Below, piece after piece: positions 13,757 to 28,700 of a stretch of 64,000 nt of DNA. Location: the NCBI GenBank assembly GCA_029204225.1, contig CM055103.1, forward strand, positions 7,892,866-7,956,865, given 5' to 3'. The position numbers were made by a program, and so were the translations under genes. Positions within the stretch are counted from its first letter, which is position 1. Every line of letters begins with the position of its first letter. The notes under the pieces are model-generated. The model had not been told where the DNA came from. It saw only the letters and a program-made list of their open reading frames with translations, and ran no database searches. This DNA comes from Diphasiastrum complanatum (Eukaryota > Streptophyta > Lycopodiopsida > Lycopodiales > Lycopodiaceae).

Positions 13757-16700
13757 TGGATTACCACATGGTCTGAGATTTGTATTGGGTCAGTTTCGGG
13801 TTTCATCACACCAGCTTGAGATTGAAATTGGACACTTTAAGAGTATCCCACGGAAGGAGAGGATTTTTCAAATGTGCATGCACTCCACTTGCTACCTCAC
13901 TGAGTGCACAATGATTCATCAACATGACAACTTTAGCTAATTGCCCATTCATAGGCCTAACTCTAGGTAGAAGGCCCCATCTTGATTTTACATCTTTGGC
14001 CAATAAAAATTTCTTCTTACTAGATCAAGGGTCTTTGCGTACCCGGATGACCTACACATGAGCTATCATGACATTCTAGCAAGATTTGGGCCTTCAATAT
14101 CTGGTACACATATTTTTCCCATTCTGGAAACGTAAACCATTCCTAATGGAATTATAATTTTATACATTCCCTTTGAGAGAAGACTTGAAGTCCTGCACTC
14201 CTAAGTTAGAATTTCCAACCAGGACTTGTTGCCAGATTTCACCAAAGAACGTATCAATCCTAAACAAATCTCTAAGAGAAAGGTACAGTTCGGATTGGAT
14301 CTCAAAAAAGCTTAACTAATTAACCTCTCATTTCCGACTTAAGGTATCTACAATTTGATCTTCCTTTCTGGTACTTAACATCAAGCTGAAATTCTTGGAG
14401 CAAATCTAGATCCATATAAATAATGTCTCCAAATATTCAAGGCAGTAATGACAGCAAAATGTTCCTTATTGTAGGTGGAATACCGCCTTTGAGGAGGATC
14501 TAACTTCCTACTTTTAAATGCAACCGGTCTACCATCCTGATACAAGACTGCCCTTATAGCATAGTCGGAAACATCCCTATCAAGCATAAAACATTTGTTA
14601 GGATCGACTACGTGTTAAATCGGAGTTGTAGACAAAGTATTCAGAGACTCAAAATTTTGATTCATCTCTTCAATTTACTTTTTTCTTGTTCCCACCTTTA
14701 GCTTCTGCACCAAAGACGTGTTGATGAAGTTATGAGTGGACCCATCATCAAACAAAATTTTTACAACTTGGCCACCAATAAGCCCATTTAAGACCATGAG
14801 GGCCAAAAACGATCATATTATTACAGCAATTTTCATAAACTGAATTGTTGGCAAGCAATAACTCTACATAAGGAATGCTAGAGTTACCATGCATTCTAAA
14901 GGAAGTTCTATGCCCTTTAGCACCCTTACGTTTTTCCAAGCAATCCTGAACAGGTACCCACGCTCCATGCAATTGAAGCACAAATCTCCACTTCTAGCCT
15001 TTGCATAAGCTTCACGGTCCAAAGTGGGCACTTTTCTCTGTCAATGACTTTTTCTTTCCCCTTCTTTGGAAGAACACGGGCTTTTTGTCCTTTGATTCGA
15101 GCTACGCAATCGACTCTTTCTAAGCTACGACACATGTATCATGAAAGATTCATGCAAACCAAACCGCTTCATTCAAGGCTTGAGGCCGGTTCCTTCTAAC
15201 CTTGAGTTGAAAGTCCTTGGCCATGCCCAAGATGAAATGCAATTTTACCAACTCTGGATCCGAGATACAAATCTAGTAAGCACCTCCTAGAATCCTTGCA
15301 AATGTTCATCAAGGGGCAGGTTCTCCATGTGAATGGTTGCATACTACCTATACATTTCAAAATTCTCCATGATAGGCAAAGAAGCAGATTCAAAGGCTAT
15401 ACATAATTCATCCCAAGTCTTAGGTACATCGGCCTTGCCCCTCAAATCTTGCACCATGAGAAGGCTTTTCCTCTCAAAAACATGACCCTCCTTTCTCCTT
15501 TCCACCCTCAAAAAGAAAGTGGTGCCCCTCAAGAGGTTAGGGATCAACCACATCCCTAACTCCGCAAGAATTAAAACAGATGGAACTGCAACGTAGGCAG
15601 GCAGATAAGCCACCATGCTGGCTGAATGGCTGGCTGACTGCCACGTAGACAGGCTGCCACGCAAAGAAAGACTACTAGCAGACTGCCACGCGGGCAGGTT
15701 GCTTGCGCAGGTCATCAGGCAGGCAGCCGCGGACCTGTGTGACCCGATTTCGCAGGAAGAAAAAGATTCAAGCTCACTTTTGTATGGTGACCCCAATGCC
15801 ACAGAATGGCCTTTTCAAAGCCTAAAAAACTCAATTGCAACCAAAAACTCTACGTTAATCCTTTTTCAAAGGCGAGAGTGGAACAATTGCACCTGAACAA
15901 AAATTTCTACGGCTCTGATACCAACTGTTATAACCCAAACCCCACGATTGGCCGAGTCCACTAGTACGCAACATCACAAGAAGCTAGACGCTCACGATCC
16001 ACCCTGATGCAGGGCTCCAAGCCCATCCTCTGTGGGCGGCGAGCAAAACCGGTTTGCCCGCGCAACACAACCTGCGAAAGCCCCCTGCCTGCCTGGCAGT
16101 CTGCTAGCAGCTTGTTTGAATGGCAGCCTGTCTACATGGCAACTTATCTACCTGCCTACATGGCAGTTTGTTTTGATTCTTCCGAAGTTAGAGATGTGTT
16201 TGATCCTTATCCTCTCAAGATGTGGTTTCACCTGGGAGCATTGCTTTCTTTTCCAGGGCATGCAGGGAGCAAGGGATCGTGAGTGTCTTGCTTCTTGTGA
16301 TATTGTGTACCTAATAGACTCAGCTGGTCATAGGGATTATAACCCAAACACACAAGAAGGATAGCAATATTTAAGGATGGACAAATGAAGCACATCGATG
16401 GAAAAAGACCCCTAGGCTACGGAGCGGCTCAGGGGCCCAACAATTGCAATTTGGCGTTTTGAATCGCAATGGTACCCACTCTTCATCATCATATGCAGGT
16501 GACCTTCTAGAGTTTATGGATTATTCTATTTTTCTCAAAGACTCATGAGAGCCTAAAGAGCCACTTACTGTGCTTTCCAGGCTTTGAGTGGGTGTCAATC
16601 TATAGGACAGAGACCAGATCAATTGTTGGTAGGGGCTCAGGAGGGGTCGCATGTCTCATCAGGCTTTGGATGTGATATATAGGGATAAGCAGGCCAGATA

Positions 16701-19700
16701 TCTATGGATCAAAGTCCTAGACAAGGATGTCTATCTACATTGCAGCGTGTTATATTCGTCCTGATACTTCTTCCTTCAATAAGGGAGATGGGACCCCATA
16801 TGCAAACCATTCAGCAAATATTATCACATACACACACATTCTTTTAGTTGGGGACCCAGACTCTAATGCCAAGAGAAGATAAAAACATATTGATTTCCAC
16901 ATAGTACATCCTCTATGCATCAAAGCCTTCGGCAGTGATGATCTCGACCTCACTAGTACCTCAGTAGATTGTGATGGAGCTATTACAGGATGTGGGGAGC
17001 AATTTCTTTAGTTGGGGGAAGCTCATAAGTTAACCATATTGAACAGCTTAGCATACTGGCAGTCTTCGAGTGCTTTTACTTGCCATCCACACAGTGGAGG
17101 TCATCGTGTAGTTGACTACCTCATGGGATCACTTTCTCTCCTACCCTAGGCATCATCCCCCATACAATCATACATTTTCAACACATCATATTTGACCCCT
17201 TATCAGGAATTGCTCACCTCTTCCCTGAAGCACTTCCCTCATAATGGCGCATTGGAAGTCCAATCCAATTTCCTTGCACAGCCCTAGACACCGCCACCCT
17301 TGTTATTCCCCTCCAAACGCCACATACGTAAACCACACTCATGACGAAGAATGTTGGCACCTCCCTCACGCTTTGGTTTATCCACGTCATCATGCAACTT
17401 CTCAGCTTCGCGAGATCTCATATACCTACCATAACATACTCCATAAAAAGAAAGTCTATGAAGGGAAAGAAGAGAGGAGACTCATCAATCTTCTCCTCAA
17501 CTCCACTTCGAGTGCTTTCTGGCATGAACTCATCCCTGTGCTCCACTCCCTACCTTGACTGATCTTCAGACTTGGACAGAGTATGCCACCATCCTTACAT
17601 TGTAAGTAGAGACACACCCATTTACCGTCTCACTTCAACCCGCCACCTTTACCCTTTTAACCTATCAAAAGATGCAACATGTCATTTACAAGTTGAAAAC
17701 CCGTCGTGCTCGTAATATGGATGATCTAGATGCTAAGCTTCTAACTTATGTTGCCGATGATGTCCCCAGTTCCTTTCTTTCCTGTTTAACCAGGTAGTCA
17801 TCCACAATATTCCTTCTTGGTGCACAAACATTATACATCCCATTCATAAGGGGGGTGGTACCATTAAACAAGCATGCCTCAAAGACTTGGTGCACATGGC
17901 TCATCTCTACTCAGTGCGCAAACATATCTCGATTACATGTTACCATGCTCTCACGGATGATATGGGCTAAGCAATCAATACCACACCAGATTATCGTAGC
18001 TGAGTTTGCAGTTATTCCACTCCATGTGGAAGCCATCTTCCACTTGATTATTTTCCTCCAATGGCTCACACACATTGAGGAGACTGGGAGATACTCAGGA
18101 GCAGCACTTTTATCATCGAGGTTGCTACATAGTCAGGAGCACCTCTTCTCTTAGTATTCTCAAGCAGCGCACGACTATTAGGATCTCTAAGTATATCTAT
18201 ATCCTAGCTTCCAGAGGGCACCCATTAGTACATCCGTCAGTGTACAGTTGAGGAGATCAGGGACGGGGAGCATTTTATTTGCAGATGCCTAGCATACTAT
18301 GAGATCAGAGGGAGGTATCATTGTTTATATCGAGATTCAACTGTGACTCTTCATTCTTTGTTATCATATGAGGATCACAATCTGTTGCATTGATGATATG
18401 AGAGATGACCCCACTCAGGAGATAGATACGTGAGAGCCGCTTGCGCACACATGAGACTCGATAGCCTACCTCACTTCTTCTCTAGAAGGAGACAGCAGGA
18501 TCAACTATCAAGAGATGACTCAAAGGAGGATTCAGATATTACAGTCACATGCAAACATAGTGACCAACGACATTGCACCAGATAGTACCAGCAACAACAA
18601 CAGAGACAGCACAGACCTCACGCTCAGCCTCACTCCAAACATAAAGAGCAGCAGAGATCTAGAGATCAGAACACCACCACCACATGCATCACGTCCTTTT
18701 TCAGGAGGACTAACAGATAGAGACATGAGAGTCTATATCTAGTTATGAGTGTAGTTTAGCAATGAGAGAGGTAATTACTACCTTGTAGTGATTTACTTCA
18801 GTTTGCTTAGTTGTCTTTTTTTCATTGTTATGCATGGAGACGTTTATTACCCTCCTATTGTTGTGACACACTTGAGATGTACTTATTCTAGCTTTTGTAC
18901 CTACTGAAGCTTTGTTTCTTTGTTTCTCTCTCCACAGCAATCCTCCATCACGAGGAGTAAATAAACCTCACCATGTACAGCAGTTACATCTCATCAACAA
19001 AGTAAGAGGACATAAGAAATCTGGTACCTTCATCAATTCAAGTGCAGGCATCTGGGAATCATGAGGGACCCCCGTAGGCCCATTGCCAGAACCTTTAGCA
19101 GTCTCTTGCTGAAACAAGGTCTCACTACTTTTTCGTACATCCTCATCTAACAAGGGATATAAAGTCAGCAACCTGGAACAAAATCCCATCCCAAGAAGCC
19201 ACCACTTAGTTTGGAAAGAATATTACAAGGGTGTCAGATGTAAGAAATATATTGCTCATGCTGATAGAATCTTGTTCAACAACACATCAAAAACAGGTAG
19301 GCGAAGTAAGATATGACAAAATTGTGCCAAGACTCATATGAAGGAAAGGTAAACATGGATAGTTTTACAGCCCTTACATTTGAAAATGATGGAGAGCTGC
19401 CACCACCATTTTCCATTTCTCTGTTGCATCTGAGTAAGCTCTTTGACTATATGGAGCAAAAACCTGATCTCGAACAAACCTAAAAATGGCTGTGTACCTG
19501 AACCCTTCCATTTACAAATAAGCGAATCAATCCCACCTACTATTTCAAAACATGATGACGGAATTTTGAAATCAGCATCAAATCTCAGAAACAGGAAATT
19601 TTTCAGATGTACTCTCAACCAGCAACAAGACTGATAAAAAGGAAAATATGGTCTGACTTCAGCAGCAATCAACTGATCTATCAAAGTAAAGCAATCAGCT

Positions 19701-22700
19701 GTCTACCTCCATAAGTTTACCTACAATGCCACAGACTATTACAGTACAAGACAAGAAATTGCATAGCATTATTTTTCTATTTTAATATCGAATAGCAACC
19801 CAAGACTCGAAAATTTACTAGCTGATGTATAGATCCTTGTTACTAAAATGAACTGTGTTTCTCTTCATAGTCTAAATGTCAAATAAAGCACTGCACATCT
19901 ATGGACAAATAGAACTCTTCAGTTGAGGATTAAACTAAAAATACAGCATCTCAAATGAGTACTCCTGTATCAAGTATCAAGAAATGGCAAATTTTAGAAT
20001 TGCGCATACATGCAAAGATTACCTTCCTGAGAACTGATAGTCTGATACAGCACCAAGGAATGAAATGTGGACTACAAAGGTGGCCTAGTGCTTACAATAT
20101 AAAAGCAACAACAAGTGTTACAATATAGCAATATAGTGAAACTACTCTGATAGATGACTATATCACCAAACCTTTGCCCTTTATCTGTCCTGTCCAGTTC
20201 ATTGGCCATTAGTGTGTTAAACAACTCCAAATATGATATAGTGGATGGATATTCTTCTTGACGTGCCTCCACTTCATTCAATTCAAACGTCATATCGTAT
20301 GCCTGCATTCCATAGGAAACGGGCTGATATTGTTCAAATTAGATCTTTATCTTGCCGTAAAGAGAAAAGACTTAGAACAGTCAAGACGTACTGCATCTCA
20401 TCATGACAAGGATTATCAATATGCAATATATGCAATGATGATGACGCTATTAGAATGTTGGTTTTATGAAAAATTTCAATCCCTCAAAGTGATAATTGAA
20501 CAATCTATCACGAACTATTCAACGCATTCACAAAAAGGACAATAAGAACAGTATATACGCATCATGCACCTGAGAAGAAACTTGCTGATTTAAACTTTCA
20601 GTAAGGCTAGCCACCAAAGGAAGGTCATAAACTTGTAGGAGGCCCCAAATTTTTTCTTTCATGATAGGTGACACTGTGACAAATGCACGTATTACACTCC
20701 TTAGAGCACCCTGGGCGACAAAAAATTGCTCATCAACACCAGGTACAAAACTCGCCAGCTCACTTGCCATTGGAAGTATATGAATTCATACTAGTGCAAT
20801 ACTCCTAGTCTTTCTAAAACTATAAATCTCTTTCTATCCAGAATACCAGACTGATAACTTTACCAACTAGCTATCCAAGCACATGATCAACAAACAATCC
20901 TTGAAGTACATTTTGAAGGACATGTCCAACAAAACCTTTCAGATGCTAGGTATACCTACATAGTTTCTAATTTCTGCATATCTTCTACATAAGGTATCTA
21001 CCTGAGGATAAATTCAGAGAACAAAGCAACCTGACCTTTAGATAGGGAGGAACGTTCTGATACGGAAGAAGCTTAAAGAGGGGTTCAATATCCAGAAACC
21101 ACATTGCTTTCTCAACCACATTGCCTGCTTCCATGACCTGATAGACATTTAACAAATATAACTGATCAGTTTTCACAAACGAAATACTGTTCTCAAAACC
21201 AAACCAATTACATTGAGTAAAGCTTCTATGGCACTCCATAACGAGTAAATTGCTAATTCGACAAAAACAGTCTTGTGAGAGATGAATTACTCTCTTTAGA
21301 ACATGGAGATATGCCTCTAAGGCTTTTGCATCGCCTTCCTGAAATGGGGGAAGCAATGAACCAGTAGTCTGTAAGCTCTGTCTAAAATGTTCCTCATAAA
21401 CATTAAGGGAGTTGAAAAGAGTTTGCCAGCTAACAGTCCGAAATGCCTTGTTCTGGAGCAACAGATAAACTCTTTTAGCGCCCTCTTCAGTTGATGCCTG
21501 ATGAACCAACAAATACAACCTGAAGGGGTAAATTAAAAGATTAAAAGTAACCTCTTATATGACGGAGCAGAGCACAACTTACAGCCAATGATGAAGGAAA
21601 TAAAGGAAAAGCGTTACTTGGCAAATTGGGGAGTTGGTTCAGAATTTTGGGTGTTTAATATCAATGGCTTTTTCGAAAAAACTTTGCTCCTTCAATGCTT
21701 GGGCTTACTATGTAACCAAAACAACATAAGCTCTTTCTCCAGCTGAAGGTAAGAGAAAACTTGAAGTCAAAATAAACTAGAAGTTATGTACAGTGGCTGT
21801 GGGAGGATGACTAAATTTCAAAGGTCACCACTCAAAACACATATGAACATCTCCAACTTGTGCTCCTTACGAAGTCCACACATAAAATGCTATTAATTGC
21901 AATTCAACTAGACTCTTTGAGAAAAAGCACACATCTTTAATAAAATTCTTAAAACAATATATATCTCTGATCTAATATCACAAAAAAAAAAAGGCAAGTT
22001 ATGATGCCAAAATCAGGTGAAGTTATGAAATGCTGCAAACAAACAGAAAGGCTATTTATGACAAGGCATTATCCAAACATCTGCTTAAGTTATACAATCC
22101 ACAAATATCTTTAATCCATATTAACAATCCAAAAATTGTGAAACTGATTCCATACACAGAAACAGGACATCTAAGCGGACCATCAATCCACACTTCAATT
22201 GAACGTCATTTACGCCACATGGTTCTAAGTTTGTGGCCTTAGGCCCATCATTTATTATCTGCCATATTATCGGCCCATGGTGATAGAGTGCATCCCTGAG
22301 CCATAAACCACTACAAATGAACATATATTCATCCACATATGCTTACATAATTTTACACCCAGACCTGCATTTCTCTAGAGGTGAAGGGTAAATTCAGCCA
22401 TGATGAAGGATAGCACTACAGCAGAGGTATTCATTGAAATCCTTGCTTGCTCATCAGAACCTAACAGGAATTTGGATATCATCACTTCAGCTTGCTCAAA
22501 GCTAAACTAAACCTAAAGAAGTGAACTGGTGATCAATGTGCATGACTAAACATACAAACAAGTAGCCTAAAATAGCCAGCAACGACTTTGACATGGATCT
22601 CAAACTAGAATCACATATCCAATAACATGGCAAAAATATGTACCAATGATAAGTTTTGGGATAGAACCCAAACAGAAGATACAAAATGTGTAATCGTACA

Positions 22701-25700
22701 TGTTATGGAGCCCCCATCCACAAAATCTTAGATCATCAGCTCCACCATTCATTTGAGGAACAATATGCTACAGTATCCCCACTCAACTCGTCAGCACCCA
22801 AGTGTCATTGCAGGTACATGCATTAACATATGTCCGCAATGGCTTTTAGACACTTACACAGGCCAATGTGTAAACTTTCTATCACTTCTTCAGAGGTCGA
22901 AAGCAGGCTCAACTATGGTGAAGGCTTGGCCTCAATGGTTGTTGATAAAAGATAATAAACTTTACCCTCGTTTCTCTCTCAATCTGCAAGTGTTTGCAAT
23001 AACTATGCCTCTAAATGACTAAGATCTTTTGTGATCTTTAATCTCTATTCACTTGTATATCACTGCTCTGGGCCCAAATCCTTCTCGAGTACCTTCACTA
23101 TGCTCTTTAAGTGAGATTAATTGATGTACTTCAAATGTTTCAAAAACCACAACAAGACCTGATAAGAATCTGCCTAAGCACACTGAACTGGAGAAAGAAT
23201 ATATTTTTCCAGAGGTTAGAAGACATACAGGAACTTCAAACCACAGTCATACGCAAGCCACATAAAATGGCTGGCATCAGGATATTCACAAATTCTATGT
23301 CTTATTACCAATGTCTGTAGACATAAAAGCTAGAAACACAAAAAGAAACTAGCATCAAGATTGAGAGGCACTTCTCACCAAAGCTGACAGCAATTCAAGG
23401 AAGGCAACCAAAGTAAGATAGTTTGTGTGGTCTTCACCAGCAAAACGCACGAAAGTCCACAATACTTCATTATCAATCATCAGCTCTGGTTCCCTCTGCA
23501 GAGAATAATCCATTGTAAGAGTTTAATAAGAAACATATGTACTCTGACAACTCAAGGACTGGTAACTTTCAAAGGTTTTATCTTTAAGAGTAGTGACCAA
23601 AGGTGATGTAGCAAGTCTGACATGACATGAACAAAGAATTCAGTACAGATTATAGAGTGTTTCAAGAGCACGTTTTGCAAACAAGAACCCAAGCAAAGGA
23701 AGTATCAAGAAAGCTGTTTAAATCTGTTTCCTAAAAGCAGCAAAGTAGCCAACATTGAGTACTTCATACAAGGTATCTTATTCAAACTTCATGCAGTACA
23801 CATCATCAGAAAGAGCTTCCACCTTTATGCTTACACACAGATCTGAGAAATTTAAGACTCAACAAAACTTCAAATCTCAAATGGCAGACAACCACGCACA
23901 CATTGAATCGAGAGCATATATGTAGCCTTTACAATGGTCTAAACTGTAGCTTCCCCAGTTTATCACATCTCAAAAACCACCGATGGTACGCCCACAGACA
24001 TGGAAAGTACCGAGTACTCAAAGACTCTGAAACCATACTCGTCGTAAAAGCCAACAGTCTCAAAGTAAACAGCAGCATAACACCAGTAAAAGAGACAAAA
24101 GAGTAAAATCTAGTTCCTCGATAAGTTGCATGTTGGTGAAGGCCTCCACTCCTCTTCTTGAGGTTAGGACTTGTTTGACTCTAATCAGGTAACGGGATAG
24201 CTCGTAGAAGAAAAATTAAGATCCTTATTGTACACCAGTGTTATGCCTAGCACAATACAAACCATAAGAGAACACCATGCAAATCTTTAATACTGTGGAG
24301 TACACACAACGATATGTATCGCATAGAAGTTAATAAGCCAGCATTACAAGACTTTAGTTGAGTAAGGGGGGCGCCATTTGGAGAGTCATACAAAGCCTGA
24401 TGTTCTGTATATGGCTCATACACATTCAACGGTATTACGATAAAAGAGTAGATGAGAATCAGCTTCGTATTGTAAGGTAAAAAAGTGAACAAGATAAACA
24501 AGTGGTTTCCAGGAGCAAAATCTAAAAAACACACAAAAATATCTCAATGTCCACGCCCACATTGTTCCAGATGTCTGCATCACATTCACATATAAGGTAG
24601 CTTAAAACTTCAACAAATTAAGCAGCAAATAGATCTGTACCGTCAGCATCCCTGATATATATGGCAAGTCAAACAATGTATACTAAAGAGCAAACATTAG
24701 TTGTATTCACGTTTTTCATCTGAATGGAAACCATTTTCCCATTTTCCAAGATGTAGAACTACTCAATAACCAGCAGCCACCCATACACTTGAGGCACTAC
24801 AGATTCTAAAGATTATATAAAATGAACAGGTGCAAAGGGGCATAGATCCAGACAAACTCACCAAACGATTTTGTTACTCACAGCTCATTCCCATCATACT
24901 GCCTTCATGATATGGTGCTTTAGTACTCATCCAAAGTCCACCCACATTCAAAAATTTGTCTAATACGTGCAGCTTGACAACTTCCATATTAGCATCCTCA
25001 TAACTGGGTAATATAGAGTTTAATGAAGTGAATTCTTGCACCCTACAACTTAGCTATACAACTCCTTATGAATGAACAAGAGAGGTTGCCATAGATCTAC
25101 TGTCGACAATTTAATTCGCAACCTCAAAGCAACTCCTTTAGCCAGCTGATTTTTTTTTAATTTTTTTCCAAGTGCATTCAAGATTGCAAATGTAGTGTTT
25201 TCATTGTTCTCCTTGCTCTGTTTCAACTTACAAAGAAACTGACTCGTTACCAACACCTACCCTGAGCCTGGTCTTCTTCAATATGGAATCTCAAAAAGAA
25301 GACCCAAGAAAGTGCGCACTCATTCTCTGAAATGTTGAAAGCCCTATAAATCAGGTCAAGCTTGAGTCATAGTTGCACCATAACGACGTTCCAAACCAGG
25401 GTTGTTCCAGAACACCGGAATGTGGTGCTAAAAAAACCTTAATTTTTTTGTAAACAGCCGCAGAAGCGGAGTGTGGAGGCGTGCAAGATAGGAGAAAAAT
25501 TACATAGTGAAGAGAGCAGTAGGAGGACAAATAGGATGTGTGAGCACTCTATGTGCAGGTAGTGATCTATAAAGGTGATTGTAGCACATAGAAAAGGCCA
25601 AAAGGGCCTTTCTTCACCATTTTTTCTTAGCTTTGTTTGGAGGCTATAGTGCATCACTTTCAGTGATTCTTGTTGCTAGGATTGCCTATAGGGTTGCTAG

Positions 25701-28700
25701 GAAAAGAGCGATTGCATGTTCCCAAACTTCTTCTGGCGTCGGTGGTCGGCATGAACATTCATGTGGTTGATGTGCATGAGGCCTTTTTTTCATAGTTGTT
25801 TCTAGGTTTAGGGTTTAGAGTGCATGTATTGGCCTTATGGGTTCAGTGTTTGGGAGCTTCAAAGGTGTGTTAGCTTTTCTTTTTTCACCTATCCACTTTG
25901 CGTTGAGTTTTTTTACCTATTTTATAGATGCCTATAACAGGACGAGACATATGGGCAAAGGTGGATCTCTTGGAGGGAGACGGTAGTTTTTGATAGTTCA
26001 GGTACACGTTTGCAACATGACAACAAGGATCAACCTGAGGCTACTCAGGGACAAGCAGAAGTTCATTCACAGACAGAGGCTACCTAAGGATGATATTTTT
26101 TCAAAGTATCGTCGAGAGTTGGCACGTCATGATAGGAGGCAGCACAAGACCACTAGGGCCAATGTACAAAATGCAGGAGAGGAGGGTAGGGATGAGCAGA
26201 GGTGGAAGGAGACAGCAGCGCATCCTTGAGGAGGATTCCCTATCTTCCTACTCATCCACCAATGACAACGATGAGGAGGAATCTTCACCTAATCATTATA
26301 CCTCCAAGTCATAGAGATTAGGGTACTGGAGTATGACTTATGTCTATAAAAGTAAGCATGCGCAACAGAATAGACACAACAGTGTTTAAACACGCTTCAA
26401 AAATCAATTTACTAACACATGCAAGAAGTGTGTAGTAACATGCACTGACATGCAAAACAAACGAATGAGAGAGAAAACTTCTCTGATTTGGAAATGCAAG
26501 TGGTTGGACCACAACAGCGTGCAGATTTGACGTGGCAATTCTTGACTTTTTTCCGAAAAATCAGGAATTTTGATCAAACTTAGGACAATCACCAACGCTG
26601 ATTCTCGTCGCCAATCAACGAGGGATCTGTTCCTCCTAGAGCACCCTACTGTATATTAGTTTGCCCAAGTCCAGCTTCTGGAAAATCCACAACCGTTTGG
26701 ATTTGTAGCTTCTTCAACTCCAGAAGGTCGATTCTGGCCAAAAACTCAAAAATCTGACTTGAAACGTGAATATCTTGAAAAGTATAATAGATTTCAGAGT
26801 GAAATCTGTACCATCCCCACTGACTCACCTATCTCTAGATCTCCACGACCATCTGAATTCTGCTTCTTCACATCCGATATGGTACTTGCTGCCATTAAGA
26901 AGATGAAGCCCCATAAGGCCAGAGACATCGAAGACCTCGAGTCTGAACTCCTTGCCCATGCATCCGACTTACTCTCTCCCACCATAGCCACTCTTCTTAA
27001 TTCCACAGTTTTTGGTTTCCCATCATCCTGGTGCACTAACATCATCCACCCCATCCATAAGAATGGTGACCCCATGATTCCGAGCAATCCGACCTTTCCG
27101 GTCTGTGGGACGAGGTAGACATTGTCAGGCGGGTTGCCGACAAGGCCAACAAGACCAGTCAGAAGATCGTGCGCTGCCGATACTGTCTCGTCGAGTTTGC
27201 TGCATCCCTCACTCGCCTTAAAGGCCATCTGCTCGGTGCACGCGCCAAAAATGGTGCCACCTTGAATGCTGCCCCTTGTGGCAGCATGACCGTCCCCGAC
27301 AGGCAGCGACTACTGGACACCTACGGGCCGCGGCTCGTGGCAGGGGAGAACACCATTTCGGAGGGCGTTCTCCGATTTTGCACCGCTCCTTATGTGACTA
27401 ACCCAGAGTTGTTGCCTGCTTGGCTGGCACGCACGAGGAGAGGGAGTGCATCCTCCGCCGGTACCTTTGCCCCTCAGACAGTTCTGCCTCATGCACCCCC
27501 ATCTGCTCAGATTCCGGTGGATCCCGTCCCATCGCGTCCGACAGTTGCCACTGCGGTTCCACCACCACCCACTGTTGCTCGCACTCCACCAGTCTACGAC
27601 TTTCTCATGGACTCTCCGCCACCCGAGCAGGCCCAGGATGGTACTGGGCGGGCCTTCGAGGATGTGGAAGAGATCCCTTCTTCCTTCCCTTCCCATCCGG
27701 ATGACCTCCTCAGCCAGCAGTTTTCGTACCCCATGCCAGATGTTGCCCCTCCACCAGTGCACCCCACCTATGCTGTTGCACCCATCCCTGCCAGTGCATC
27801 CCACTCTCCCCATTCCACGTCTACAGCCGATGCATCCACCAGCGCCTAGCCTGTCGGGTCATCGTCCATTCCCGTCACGGTTGGTGCACCGTGCTGGAGG
27901 TCCACCACCCGTCGCCCACCAGGGAGAGCCCTCGTGCAGCAGACCATTCGCGGCGCGCATCAGCCGCACATGGACAGAGAGGCCACACAGGCCGTGGCCA
28001 GTCTGGTTTACGAGCTGAACATGCCCTTTGCCATCACCGACTCTGAGCCCTTCAGAAGGGCCTTCCGCCTTGCACAGTCTGTCAGCCCTAGCTGGAGAGT
28101 CCCTAGTTCAGAGGTTGTCCGCACACACATGCTGAGGGATAGGGTCGAGTCCTTGTCTAGAGAGATGGAGCCTCTGCGTCGGCACTGGGCCACTTACGGT
28201 TGCAGCATCATGTCCGATGGCTGGACTGATGTCAGGAGGAGGCCGATCCTCAACATACTGGTCTCCAGTTGCATGGGCGCACAGTTTTTGAGGGCAGTGG
28301 ATTGCAGCAGGGGGGGGAGAGTCATATCTGCAGAGTTCATGTTTGATGTCATCAGGTCTTCCATCCTAGCCATAGGCCCACAGCATGTCGTCACGGTGGT
28401 GACGGACAATGCCACGAACTGCATTTAGATGGGTGTACTGCTAGAGGCCGAGTTCCCTCATATTGTTCATACCCCCTGTGCAGCCCACGGCATAGACCTT
28501 CTGATGGGGGACATTGGAGCACTTCCCTGGGTTAGAGCCATCGTCCGGGAGGCCCTCTTCCTGGTGACTTTTGTCACCAGAAAGAGGCGTGTTCTTGCCA
28601 TGTTCCGGGTGTTCAGCCATCTGGACCTCCGTAAGCCAGCCCCCACGCGCTTTGCATTCGACTTGGTGGTCATCGACCGTTTGATCAGGTGCAGGGTTCA

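Larger units (their letters stand above)
13891..15925 (-). mobile_element. Ty3-gypsy element, internal region, large deletion of RT
   Basis: Read on the minus strand from the PBS: a gag part (15480-15180; TWDELCIAFES, EHLQGF, ELVKLHFILGMA), a degenerate zinc knuckle (about 14990-14935; CFNCMERGY, with the His and last Cys lost), protease (about 14775-14715; LFDDGSTHNFI, where D-S/T-G has become D-D-G), RNase H N-part (14587-14381; AVLYQDGRPVAFKSRKL, RHYLYGSRF) and the integrase zinc-binding region (14110-13990; ECHDSSCVGHPGYAKT, NFYWPKM). Between protease and RNase H only about 150 bp remain, so the RT catalytic core is gone. It is sense to NUP205 and inactive. Confidence 0.8.

Noticed and set aside
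15500-15802. Gag N-terminus on the minus strand
   Set aside because: This stretch is the inverted LTR copy; gag similarity only starts near 15480.
20985-21290. Extension of the NUP205 exon beyond 21291 (VIHLSQDCFC...)
   Set aside because: A GTAATT donor and exact family continuity with the exon at 21137 show that it is intron.
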